Source: Cycas panzhihuaensis
Lineage: Eukaryota; Cycadophyta
Length of the DNA stretch: 64,000 bases
Direction of reading: 5' to 3'
NCBI GenBank assembly: GCA_023213395.1
Contig: CM041465.1
Coordinates: 7,502,001 to 7,566,000, forward strand
The notes under the pieces are model-generated. The model was given only the letters and a program-made list of their open reading frames with translations, was not told the origin of the DNA and did no database searches. How positions within the stretch are numbered: the stretch's first letter is position 1; the number at the start of each line of letters is the position of its first letter. Positions 36,403 to 47,755 of the stretch are shown here, piece by piece. The position numbers and the translations under genes are program-made.

Positions 36403-37030
36403 TAGATCATATAGTTTTTGAAATAAAAATTCAAAGCATTTAGAAAATTATATTATTATCAGACCAACAAAATAGTACAACTATTAGGGTCTAGGCAAGA
36501 CCTGTATATACAAAATTAGTATAGACTTTAGGGTCTAAATAACACTAAAATATACAAAATACAGTGTAGGAAATTAAGGGCTACTATTAAGACTTTTGGT
36601 TCTAATAAGATGCTAGAGAATCTAATATACTAAATCCAAATGAAACCAAACTAAAGGCACATAGATATAAAGGAACTTGGAGTAAGCTATCTCACGTAAC
36701 TAAGAACAAATAAATTTAAGGAGGAAGATACCATTGCCTACATAGACTAAAGAAATTCCAAATAGATACGAAGAGATGTCATTTGCAAGTGCATTAACAA
36801 ATATGTAGAGAGAAGTTGGATGAAAATAAAGACAAAAATAAAAATCCACATATATGCAGCCCTATAAATTTGAAGCCCCTCTAACACTATGCTAGAAGAC
36901 ACCTTGGATACAAATGCATGGTCACCTTTTGGTGCCGAAGGAAGAGTTATAGCCTAATGACTCACTATTTATCACTTGAGATGATGAATTATTAGTTCTA
37001 GAAGGAGTCACTAGTATTAGAAATTAATCA
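36403..37030. other. Leader-like noncoding DNA of a copia element
   Basis: It lies between LINE-2 and the primer site of E. In minus orientation it follows that site, so it is probably the untranslated leader of E. It could equally continue leader D (30003-30105) across LINE-2. No coding signal is seen; a loose repeat of TAGGGTCTA occurs at about 36486 and 36530. Confidence 0.45.
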
Positions 37031-37044
37031 CAACTCTAATACCA
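37031..37044 (-). promoter_or_regulatory. Primer-binding site of E
   Basis: Minus strand TGGTATTAGAGTTG directly follows LTR E. It is the initiator-Met type with one C-to-T change. Confidence 0.8.
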
Positions 37045-37440
37045 TGTTAGAAATTAGATGTTCAATAGTTTTTAGATATAATATTAGAATTGAAGAATGT
37101 AAGAGAGAGAGCCAAGTAGGTGATCACATATAACTCAAACCATGTTAAAGATCAATATTTAAAACATCATTTTATTAAGCCATTGTGAAGAGTACAACAT
37201 AGTTCTAATATTTGGTGGTGTTAAAGAATACCAGGGTTATGCACCCTATAAGATTTATACTTTTAAGGAAGGGGGGAAACCTCCTCAACCTCCATAATTC
37301 AAATAAATATAAAATAATAACTTGATATTAAAATAATAACAAAATATAATAAAGTAAACTTACCTTAATATACCATGAGAGAGTGTGCACTCACATGTTC
37401 CAAATGTAAAGGTGTTAGGTAAGGGGAATTAACCCCAACA
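37045..37440 (-). repeat. E: copia LTR flanked by both a polypurine tract and a primer site
   Basis: 396 bp; on the minus strand it starts TGTTGGGGTTAATTCC and ends CTAATTTCTAACA. Its upstream side carries a polypurine tract, its downstream side a primer site. It is therefore joined to element-internal DNA on both sides, unlike a normal single insertion. Confidence 0.8.
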
Positions 37441-37452
37441 TTCTCCCCCTTA
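37441..37452 (-). promoter_or_regulatory. Polypurine tract next to LTR E
   Basis: Minus strand TTAAGGGGGAGAA directly precedes TGTTGGGG. This is a classical copia polypurine tract and LTR start. Confidence 0.8.
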
Positions 37453-37754
37453 ATGTCCATCACATATATCTTTAATTTCTCCTTGAACTTGTGGAATAAA
37501 TATTTGAGGTACATTTTGAAGAAGAGATTGAACTTATATCTTGTAGATTTATCTCAATCCTTGATGTGGTCATTAACTTGTAATGTCATCTTTTCATCAA
37601 TGAGTATCTTAAGTGGTTCCTAAATAGGTGTAGCTTTCTTCAAATGAGTAGTATTGTCTCCATCTTTGACTTGGTCTTCTTGATCTTATACCTTATGGGA
37701 ATCAATTATGTCATATATACATACATTATTGTATTAATTGATCTTATTGGAATC

Positions 37755-38146
37755 TTAAAAAATACTTATAACATTAATCTTTTCATCAAAATTTACTTGT
37801 TCTACTATCTGTTTCACAAGAAACACATCATCAATATAGATAAATTCATTTAATTTTAAAATTTCTCCCCTATAAATCGACTCTATGGTGTTCCATGTAA
37901 ATTTGGATGTGGTTAAATTACTAACATAAATGAATACATCAGTATTAATGGTACAAAACATTAGTGTAAAGGCTTCATTATCTTTTCTAAGGTTTCCTCT
38001 AAAATTAGGTTCATTCACTTGGTAACCATATTCTACAATTTTTCATAAGTTATTTTCAACAAAGTGATATTTTAACCTACATCTATAATATAAAAATTTG
38101 TCCCATCAAATATGGGAAACCTAGTATTATTCTCAATCATTGCCAT
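37755..38146 (-). pseudogene. copia gag N-terminal remnant (E)
   Basis: ATG at 38144-38146 opens MAMIENNTRFPIFDGTNFY, the typical copia gag start. After a frame shift the 37755-38018 frame reads MNEPNFRGNLRKDNEAFTL, then LTTSKFTWNTIESIYRGE, the UBN2-type gag core. Only about 300 bases separate it from the polypurine tract. The protease, integrase, RT and RNase H genes are missing: E is internally deleted or a gag-only nonautonomous form. Confidence 0.7.
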
Positions 38147-40333
38147 TGTAATTACTTAATCATAACCTCTAATGAACGAATCAATCTTGAATAAAAGAAG
38201 TATATCTCTTTAAAGCTTTTGAATTACAAGAAATATTTCCATTTAATAAAGTAATATAGATACGAATATGTAATCCTTTCTCCTTTTATTTGAATAATAA
38301 AATAAACAACTTACTTAAAAGAATAAAAGCTAAAGAATGCTTATGCTCTTTCAATTTGAATGCTTTTATGCAAGAATGTCTTAATAAACAAATCTCTTTT
38401 TGACAAAGAAACTTGAAGCAACTTTTGATGGTTTTTAAATAAATCAAACCAAAGATCTATAAATGAATCAATGATCTTTCAAATGCTAAAAAAACTTTTC
38501 AAATAAAGGAGATGAATCCTTTAACTAGATAATTCCTTTCAAAAAATAAATATTCAATGCTTATGTCCTTTTTACCAAGAATGCATATGAAACCTTGTAA
38601 AATGTAATTAAAGAACTTAAATCTTGAACGTATCAATAAATATATATTAATTTTATACAGAGATATATATAAATATCTTCAAGGAATGTGAGGATGCCTT
38701 AAGCAACTTAAAATTCCTTCAACTTATGAAAAAAGTTCTAAAGTACATAAAAAATAATTGGTAAATGCTTCTAGATGAAGTATAAGTAAGATGAGAATGA
38801 GCTCTTTTAAAGAAATCTTTATGAATAAAGTGTACTTGATAAGCAAATAAGAAGGTAAAATGGCCTCAAATGAGTATCAATATTCAATGAAATCTCCTTA
38901 ATCAATCAAGAAAATAGCTTAGAGATACTTTTAAGTATAATAGAAATGTAATGTCAAGGTAAGAAGTGCCAAGTTTTAGTTTTGAGCGTAACAAGTGGTC
39001 CTTTTGCTTCAAAAGCTAAAGAATACTAAAGAGCTATAAAACTAGCTTATAAGTCTAATAAGCATTAACAAAGATTGTTAATAATTAGCTAGAAGATAGA
39101 TATTAATCAAATATATTCAATTACAAAAGGTTTTGGTTCGAAAAATCTCACTAAAATATCTAAGTAGGACTAAATTAGAACCTTAACTTGAGGAGCTTTA
39201 ACGACCTATAAAATAAAGTCAAAATGAAGTGAAATCTATTCTACTACAAAGATATCTGAAATATATTATAAATGGTTTAGATAGTTTGTGATTTAGAGCT
39301 GTAGAGCTCAAGATCTTGAAGAAACAATGAACAGACCCATTTATGGCTAATGAAGTAAGCTTAATAAATAAAGGTCAACTTTGACCTAATCAAACTCTAT
39401 AGAAAATGACTCAAATTAAGAAAATGAAGACTCCAAACTATATAGCTCTTAATCAACATTTTGACACTTTAGTTAATCTATAAATTAGATAAATAGTTGC
39501 AGAGATATCACAGAAATAGCACAGGTACCTTTTTTGAGGCTTGTGTGACTTGCGCACAAAAATGACAAACCAAAGTAGGAGTGAAGAACCATAATGGGGG
39601 ATCAAATGGCCTCAGAATGAGATAAAAATTTAGAAAAAGGGATGCAATGATGAGAGGTACGTAGTAGATGTTAAAATTTTAAAAAATAAGCTTGTAATAA
39701 GGAGAATGGAGCTGTGGAAGTCTATAAACCTTACAAAACCCTTGAAAAATAAGACATGTATCAAATAAATTTGAAAAATGATTAAACCAACCTATTGTTG
39801 TACTAAATATGATCAATTTAGCTGTAAATAACAAAGAAATACTAATCAAATAATTGTTAAGTAATAAAATATTAAATATTTCTCAAAAATTATCAATAAA
39901 TAATGTAAAAAAATAAATAAAATATTCAATAAATGTTACTTTCAAATTTTACTTTCACTAGAGTTTACCTCCAACAGATCTCCAATAGATCTTTGAATCC
40001 TTTATACAAAGCACCAAAATATTTCCCAAATATAGCTATGAATAAGTGTGGCTTTCACATAATAAATCTCCTTAGATCAATACCAATGGAAGTCCAAACA
40101 ACAAAATATATTTATGCATATAAAAATATGAAGAACAAATTATTATCAAATATATTTAAGATCACAAATTTGAATCATAATATCTCTTTTTAAAGAGGAT
40201 GAAATCTCAAGCCATTTTCTTTATTTAGTAGATTAGCCTGCCAGGAGTTCAATGAGTAATCATATGCTACACTTTCATTGAGTAAATGAAGAGCTAGAAG
40301 CTATGCACCAGGATTGCCTAAAGTTTAAATTAG
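38147..40333. other. AT-rich DNA between copia remnants E and F, no gene seen
   Basis: No frame with motifs on either strand. The part nearest E may be its 5' leader. I looked for a second E LTR (minus TGTTGGGG or the primer-site string) and saw none. Confidence 0.45.
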
Positions 40334-42690
40334 ATGCCTTCCAATACTTTGTTGAGTTCAAAACCTATGTGGAATGACGAAGTGGATATAAACTTCTCTC
40401 ACTAAGATTAGATAATGGGGGAGAATTCATTTCTAATGAATTTGAGGCATATTACGTGCATCATGGGATAAGAATGTAATTCATAAATCCTTCCCCATGA
40501 CAAAATAGTGTAGTTAAGAGGAAAAACCACACCATTGTAGAATTGGCAAGGTGTATGTTAAAAGATAAAAAATTGGGACATAAATTTTGGGTGGAAGCAG
40601 TCCATACCTCTATATATCTACTCAATAAATGCTTTACCAAAACCCTAAGGTCGAAGATACCTAAAAAAGCTTGGATAGGTTATAAGCCAAATATCCACAA
40701 CTTAAGAGTTTTTAGATGTTTAGCCTATGTACATGTACTTAAAGTAAGAAGAAGTAAACTAGATGAACATAGAATTAAATGCATATTTATTGGTTACAGT
40801 AAAACCTCCAATTCATATCAAGTCTATGTTCCTAAGACAAGGAAGGTTATGGTAAGTAAAGATATAAAATTCCAAGAAGATGCTTACTACCATAATGATT
40901 AAGAAAAAAAGAAAGAAGTGATGATAAATCTTGACACCTCTACTAAGTCAAGATATATGCCACCCATATTTGACTCTAAAAGAGTCATTGCTGAACTAAG
41001 TGTAGAGGGAACCTCTTTTGAACCTCCATCACAGTGCCTTCCAAAATATGTTTAAAGGAATCATGATATGGGTAACATCTTGGATAACAATTAAAATTGG
41101 AAATCTACTCGTACACATAGGGTAAACTTTGCCCTCATAAGTAAAGTTATGAAATCCCATGAGCCTTAAACATTTGAAGAGGCCAATAAACAAGATAGTT
41201 GGAAAAAGGCAATAGAAGAAGAATACAATTCTATCATAAAAAATAATACTTGGGAATTAGTCGATCTTCCACCCAACAAGAAAGACGTTGGTACAAAATG
41301 GGTATATAAAATAAAATTTAGATCAGATAGTTCTATTGACAAACATAAGGCAAGACTTATTGTTAAAGGTTATGCGTAATGAGAAGGTATTGATTAGAGT
41401 GAGACCTTTTCTCCCATTGCTCATATGGAAATTATCTATTTAATATTGATTATAGCTATACAAATGGGTTAGGACATTCATCAAATTGAAGTCAAAAGTA
41501 CCTTTCTTAATGGCTATATTGAAGAAGATATTTATGTTTCTCAACCCCTTAGTTTTGAAGTTGGGGGGGAAGAAAACAAAGTGTATAAATTTAAAAAGCA
41601 CTTTATGGCTTAAAATAAGTTGCCAAGGCATGGTATTCTCATATTGATAAATATTTCAAAAATCAAGGGTTTGAAAGATCTCAATTAGATCCAAACCTAT
41701 ACATCAAAATTAAAGGAGAATCTATTTTAATCGTGGGACTTTACGTAGATGATCTTGTCTACATTGATAATGATCCACAACTTCTACAAAGTTTTAAGGA
41801 AGACATATGCAAAGAATTTGAAATGATAGACCTTGGAATAATGTATTACTTCTTAAGTCTAGAAGTATGGCAAGGGGAAAATGGCATATTTATCTCCTAA
41901 AAAAAAAATACCTTAGACTTACTTCAGAAGTTTAGAATAGTAGATTGTAAATGTTTAGATACTTCTTCTGAATTTGGACTTAAATTATCTAAACTTGATG
42001 ACTCTGCACTAGTAGACCCTACTGTCTATAGATAGTTGATTGGAAGCCTTATTTACCTATCTTCTTCTCTATTAGACATCATTTATGCAGTTAGTACAGT
42101 ATTAAGATTTATACAAGAACCTAAGATATCTCATTGGCAAGAAGCTAAGAGAATTTTATAATATCTAAAAGGTACATTAGAATATGGGTTGTTCTAGAAA
42201 TATTCTCCAAATTTTAGATTGATTAAGCACACAGATTTAGATCACGTAGGTGATATTAATAATAGGAAATCAACTTTTGGTTATACTTTTAGTATGGGTT
42301 CAATAGCTATAGCCTAAAGCACCAAAAAGCAGAATACAATATCTTTATCTATAATAGAAGCTGAGTACAAAGTAACGATTTCAAGGGTATGTGAAATAGT
42401 TTAGTTAAGGAGACTATTATAGGATTTTTAGTTAGAATAGAAAGAGCTAACAAGAATCTAGTGTGATAATCAGAGCACAATACAAATGATAAAGAATCCA
42501 ATTTTTCATAGAAGAACAAAGCATATTGAGACACAAGACCATTTCATTCGAGAGCTAGTACAAGTAGGCGAAATAGAATTAACATATTGTAGTACAAAAG
42601 ATCAAAGAGTTGGCATCTTCATAAAAGATTTGGGAAAGATCAAATTTCATAAGTTTAAAGACAAGCTAGGAGTTATATACATTGGCCATT
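40334..42690 (+). pseudogene. F: Ty1/copia pol remnant (integrase, RT, RNase H)
   Basis: Integrase core begins at YFVEFKTYVE, then RLDNGGEFISNEFEAYYVHH (about 40405-40465) and NSVVKRKNHTIVELARCML. The catalytic Glu of the usual VERKNR motif is Lys here. Next come WVEAVHTSIYLLNKC and RVFRCLAYVHV (40543-40902). RT: WKKAIEEEYNSIIKNNTWEL (about 41198), GTKWVYKIKFRSD, and VGLYVDDLVYI (about 41731-41765, YVDD box). RNase H: SLSIIEAEYKVTISRV and CDNQSTIQMIKNP, ending HKFKDKLGV at about 42675. Order IN-RT-RNase H identifies copia. gag, protease and the 5' LTR are missing. Many TAG/TAA stops. Confidence 0.88.
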
Positions 42691-42701
42691 ATAGGGGAGA
42701 A

Positions 42702-43061
42702 TGTTGGGATAATGTCCAATATTAAATTATGTGCACCTACCTTGGGCCTCTAAAAGGCACCTTGGGCCACCTAAAGTCACCACTCAGCCACCTAGAGTTG
42801 ACATGGAGCCATCAACACCACCTAAGGTATGATATTTTAATAATGAATTTAATATTTTATTGTTTATTTGAATTTTTAATTTAATGTTAGGTAGAGACAC
42901 TTGCTGCCTCCCTAAAACTATATATTAAAGGGGAGTACCTCCCTAGTGTTTTTTAACACTACCTTCATATCAAAATTATGGTTAACTTATTCAAGATTGC
43001 TTTGTAGTCTCTCTAGTATGTCCTCAGATTCAATAACTGGTGCCTCAACGAGCTTCCCATC
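42702..43061 (+). repeat. 3' LTR of F, cut by B2
   Basis: A polypurine tract (TATAGGGGAGAA, 42690-42701) is followed by TGTTGGGATAATGTCC. It reads about 360 bp to the left end of the B2 LTR at 43062. Whether the LTR ends there or was interrupted by B2 cannot be decided, because the far side of B2 is lost. Confidence 0.65.
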
Positions 43062-45559
43062 TAGAATCATATCTATGGAATGGTAACCACACTTAGTAAG
43101 GATTAGGTTAGTCAATGAAGGGCTCCAAAATATATAGTCAATCCGGTAAGTAAGAGAAATCACTCGCACAGGGTGTCCATGCATCAAAACACAGGTTTGA
43201 AACCCACGAATGGTGCACAACTCCTCTCTAGGTAACCCAGTTTTGGTTTTAAAGGTAGCAAAAAGGAGGGATACCCTCGGTTTCCTAAGTAACCTCAAGA
43301 AGTAAGTCCTCCCTCCCTTGGATGGCTAGAAGGGAGGGGTAGGATCGAAGGAGGGAATGAATCCTCATAGAAAAAAAGAAGGGATATAAATGGGATGTAT
43401 TTGGATAAGAGATGCGGGAGGTACACGTTTGTAAGAATGGCATTGGATAACTACCTCATGCACGGGACCAACCTAAAGGAGAGGATGTCAAGGCTACTTA
43501 GTTAATGTAGGGGTGATGGGGTTAGAAGAGGATTTCCTAGAGGAAAAATCCTCCTTAGGCTAACCCACCCAAAGTGAGTTTGGGGAATAAGGAGGATTAA
43601 TGAAAGAGGCTTCCACTGTCCTTCGGGTGAAGGGTTTGATCTTTTATATGTGATGGTGAAGTGATGTGTAAGTAGCTGTGTTTATTATAATCAAGAGACA
43701 ATAACTATGAGAAATAGCAAATATACTATTATTTACTCTCAAATTCAAAACCTTACTCTCTTTTCGTTTCTAATGGGAGAAAAAGAGGGTAAAGGAGACA
43801 AGCCAATCAAGTGCAAGCATGAATGCAAGAGACGTAAGGCTGGAAGGAAATGTAAGCAAGACAAGATAAAAGGACGGGGATGTTTAGCCTCAGAATGGAT
43901 AACCCTCTAATGCACACACCTTTACACTGTCCAAGCACATAAATAGCAGATTTGAATGGTCTAATAGCAGCAAAAGGTCAAGGAGATAGGTTGCATAAAG
44001 GTTGCAAATGTTACTGATGTTGCAAAGACTGCGATGTGCAATGTTTGCAACTTAGGGCTAAGCCAACACCCAAAAGTGATATATGGCATGAATAAGGGCT
44101 GGAAAGTCTACCCATGTAAGGCACTCAAGCCTAGAACTAATGTAGTAATGGGTTGCATATGCTGATACCATCGATGGCCTCTCTTCTAAGAGTTCTTTGG
44201 TAGCCCAAGGGAGGCACAAAAGAGGAAGAGGAAGAGGAAGGGGGGGTTGCCTTTGAGAAGCAGGCCTTGTTGGGTGCAGAACCTACCTTAACTCCTTTAT
44301 CTAGCCCTTTTGGGACCTCTCCTCATAGCTTCCTTGGAGAAACTAGGAGAGATCAAGAAGGTAGGGAGGACAGACAAGGAAAAACAGAGGGGATGCCTCC
44401 TATATTTGATGGAAAAGCTAAGAAAAGAGAGATATATAGGGTATTCTAATCTCTTTTGGGGGAACTAAAAGGAACAAAATGAAATATACATGAAATACTA
44501 CTTACTATGGGAGAATTGGTAGTAGATCAGCCTGAGAAAATGGTAGAGGAAGGCAATCCTATGAGGTTTATAGGTGGATTCCTATGTAGGCTATGAAACC
44601 TGAAGGAGAACTTGGTGAAACCTCATACTTGTGCATGGAAGTGAGTCTTGGAGTACATCCTTATATGGAGAAGCTTTATCTCAGGCCTGCTGCAATAGAT
44701 CTGAGCTATAGAGGGTGGATCTTAGGCTGGGACATAGGTGTTCTAGATGTTGCAGGGCACTCCTATAGAAAATCACTTATGAAAGTGAAAGAAGAGAGGA
44801 GAGAAGACAGAGGAAGAGATGGAAATGAAGTCTTTTTTTGGGTTTTTATATCTATCCCTAGGTTAATTAGAAGATTAGGGTTATGCTAGGACTTGGGATA
44901 TGACTTAGCCACGTGGTAATTTTGTAAAAAATATGAAATTTTCCATGGTAGATTAAAAAAAATATTTTATGACAGTCACCCCATGGTACCGTGAAGTTTA
45001 CCATGGTACCATGACATTTGTCACAGTGCAATAACAAAATGCAAAACAAGAGGAAAAAAAGAAGCTGGGAGCCCTAAAGGAGGGTACCCCAGGTCTAGGA
45101 GGGTTTGACCCTCTATCCAAGTGGATAGGGATAGTCATAAAGGGGAGACGACCTAAACTAGATAGGGCACAAGAAAGATAGGGTTCTTAAAAAGCTGGCA
45201 AATGGATTAGGAGATACCAATCACACCAAGTGAGGTGCTAAGGGATGTGATGTGGCAATGGTGGTGTGAATATATCACAAGGGCTAGTTAGTACTTGAGA
45301 CAACATGGAGGTCCATAGGAGGGTTATGGAGTGCCATTGGGATACATGTCCCATGGTAATCATAGGCTAGAATCGTGTCAAGCAATATGATCAAGCAATA
45401 GATATAAGGTGATCACTTAAATATATCAATCAGTCATGCAGTGAAAAATAGATGCTTCAATTTACCTTTTTGGAGAAGTGACAAAGGCAAAGGATAGAAG
45501 CATACATGCACTTACCTCAGTCGACTTGCCAAAAACCCATTCCCGGTAGCTAGGAAACA
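43062..45559 (-). repeat. 3' LTR of B2
   Basis: The left end TAGAATCATATCTATGG corresponds to TGGATGCGTATCTATAGG of B3 (reverse strand of 56120-56137), the right end is GCTAGGAAACA. About 2.5 kb, with the middle segment that the B1 3' LTR lacks. Minus TATA-like GATATAAAAACC lies near 44847-44860. In U3 at 44985-45025 CCATGGTACC occurs twice in imperfect dyads. Reading frames such as 42987-43298 and 44593-44889 show no motifs. Confidence 0.85.
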
Positions 45560-45953
45560 CTGCCACCTTGGCAGTAGAGCCTCATAGCTTTGAAGTGCAA
45601 CATGATGACGAATGCTGTCAACACAATGTTAGTGACATGTATATATAAATAAACATAATAGAGGTGTGAGCCAAGGGTGACAACGAGTGCCGTGGTAGAA
45701 CGCATGGGCATAGAGGCAAGGGCAAGACAACATAGGGGCTACCTATGTGTCACCGTGTAGTCGATTGGCAATGGTGATAGATGAGGAGGATGCCCCCATC
45801 ATAGGAGTATAATGGAAGGGTGGTGATGGACACACATATGATCAGATAGATGTCATGAATAAGGTGCTATGTACAAAAATAAGTTAAGAATAGTGGGAGT
45901 GATGTGCTAAGAGAGGTGCTAAGAGTAGAGTAAGGAAACAAACCTGGTGGTCA

Positions 45954-45974
45954 CCATAGTTTAACCTCATTAAC
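45954..45974. repeat. CATAGTTTAACCTCATTAA motif in B2 3' region
   Basis: A single copy of the motif that is arrayed at 16590-17045, in the same place as the B1 copy at 18868: between the second RNase H and the LTR. Confidence 0.7.
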
Positions 45975-45989
45975 GGTCGACTTTCAGAG

Positions 45990-46492
45990 CTGTGAATGGA
46001 TCTTGATATGAAGGGAAAGAGGACCTGAGACTTGGGTGCCTGGGTGACCAAACAAGTCTCTCAAGGTGGGTTAATAAGAAGAGGGATGCAACGCTCAAGA
46101 ACGAGATGAACCGGGCTATCTGCCTCAGTGTTGAGAGCCCAAGGAATGTGTCAGATGTCAACAAAAGGAAAACAAGCCAACAAGGACCTTATAGTTGAGG
46201 TGAGGACTCTCAAGCATGGGCACTGCACTTGGTAGACTTAGGTGAGATGGGACACCACAACTTGAGAGTGGCAGAAGAGGATGATAGGTCTACAATGGAA
46301 GCAGAGTGCATCGGTAAGGGCCTCAATAACAGCTGTATACTCAGCTTCATTATTAGTGGCCTCAAGAAGGAAGATCTTGGAATGCATGAATTTGTGTCTA
46401 GAAGGATCATAGAGAATCTACGCGATGGAGGAAGGGCCTGGGTTGCCACAACTTCCACTATCGATGAAGATGAATAATGTCACGGCATACAT
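45990..46492 (-). pseudogene. Second RNase H (aRH-type) of B2, separate from pol
   Basis: One minus frame from ATG 46490-46492 gives AVTLFIFIDSGSCGNPGPSS (first catalytic Asp), FLLEATNNEAEYTAVIEAL (catalytic Glu), LFCHSQVVVSHLT (Asp expected in DSQ, His found) and HIPWALNTEADSPVHLVLE (last catalytic Asp). That is the complete RVT_3 RNase H pattern, about 160 codons, with only TAG, TAA and TGA point stops and no frame shift. Tat-lineage gypsy elements are known to carry such an additional RNase H. Here it lies about 4 kb after the pol end, behind an antisense gene. The His substitution would impair catalysis. Confidence 0.85.
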
Positions 46493-47052
46493 AATAGAGG
46501 TCTCGATAGAGTGAATTGAGAAGAAAGTGATGATAGGGATGATGGATGAAGAGGACTCCACACAGAGAAGCAGTCATGGGAGGACTTGAACGATTATCAA
46601 TAAAGGTCGTGAAGGGCAGGAGGACCAAAAAATGAGACTACCCGAGGGCAAGGAAAATGACCCAGTGGACGGGAAGGAGATGACGACGAAAAGGCCCCTC
46701 CTGGGATGCTAAAGGTCACTTAAGGAAGCGAAGTGTAGTCCTGGATGGGGAGGATGCTTCCTTTGGGAGCCCCAAAGGCATGAACGGGCAAAAAAAAAGG
46801 ATTCAGGATGGCAAAATGAGCTAGATGAGTATAAACTCTAGTATATATGGAGGTTACATGCAAAAGGAGGCAGAAGGGGCCTTATAGGGCCAAAAGGGGA
46901 TGCCATAAGTGCACCCAGAGGGTAAGAAGAAAAGAGGGCCACATAGGTAAAATATGAGACAAACCCAGAAGGCAAAGGTGATCAAGGGGGAGAGATGGTC
47001 CCAAGGGCTATCATGGTGAGAGAAATAGATGAGGTGCCCATCAGGACCCCCG
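46493..47052. other. Spacer between second RNase H and antisense-gene promoter
   Basis: Minus frames (for example 46854-47075) lead toward the RNase H but have no recognised domain; they could be its N-terminal extension. An A-run lies at 46791-46798. No plus-strand gene is seen. Confidence 0.4.
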
Positions 47053-47063
47053 CCTATATAAGG
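47053..47063 (+). promoter_or_regulatory. TATA box of the antisense gene
   Basis: CCTATATAAGG lies in a stretch less AT-rich than the region average. It faces the antisense gene, about 690 bases upstream of its recognised coding frame. Transcription would start near 47085-47095. Inferred from sequence only. Confidence 0.55.
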
Positions 47064-47755
47064 AAAACTCGACAAAAATGAGATTCATTTTCATAGGCTC
47101 ACGATCGATTCAGAGCCCTTCCCTTACATAGCAGAGGATCACTCAGCTTTTGGGGCATGCAGAGGGAGATCAGACCATCAGATCATGACGTAGGGATAGC
47201 TAGCGAGACCAGAAGGCGAGATGGCGGTAGCGAGGCCAGATCTAATGAGTGGATCTCCCTTTTCCTAAACCATTTCGTCATTTGAAATTAATAAGTTTTT
47301 AATGCTTTTAGAGTAGTTTTTAGCCCCTTATGGGTAAATTGAGATCTCATGGAGCTCAAATTAGGCCTAAAGAGAGGGGGGACCAGGGCATTAGGTAGTC
47401 GTGGTCTTGATGGGCCTGATCATGACCCATCTTGGGACAATTTTTTTGGGTTTTTTGGGTGGAAAACCCCACTTTTATGGGGGTGTCATTGGCCCTGCAG
47501 CAAATATCGTGGTGCCACGAACTTTGTCGTGGGGCTGCTAAGTTTGTGCCAGAAACTTAGTGGGACCCCATGCTAAACTCTGTGGTATCGTAGAGTTTAG
47601 CATGGTGTGAAGATAGATTAACTGAAAAAACAAAGAATGGCCCAAAGGAGTGCTAAAACTCAACCAGGGAGGAATGAGGGGCAGTCCTGAAGGCAGGCAA
47701 GTAGGTATAGAGGAGTTTTGACTAGTTTTTAGGGTGTTTTACAGGTGGTTATCAG

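Noticed and set aside
42987-43298. 103-codon minus frame
   Set aside because: It straddles the junction of copia LTR F and the B2 LTR; chance frame.
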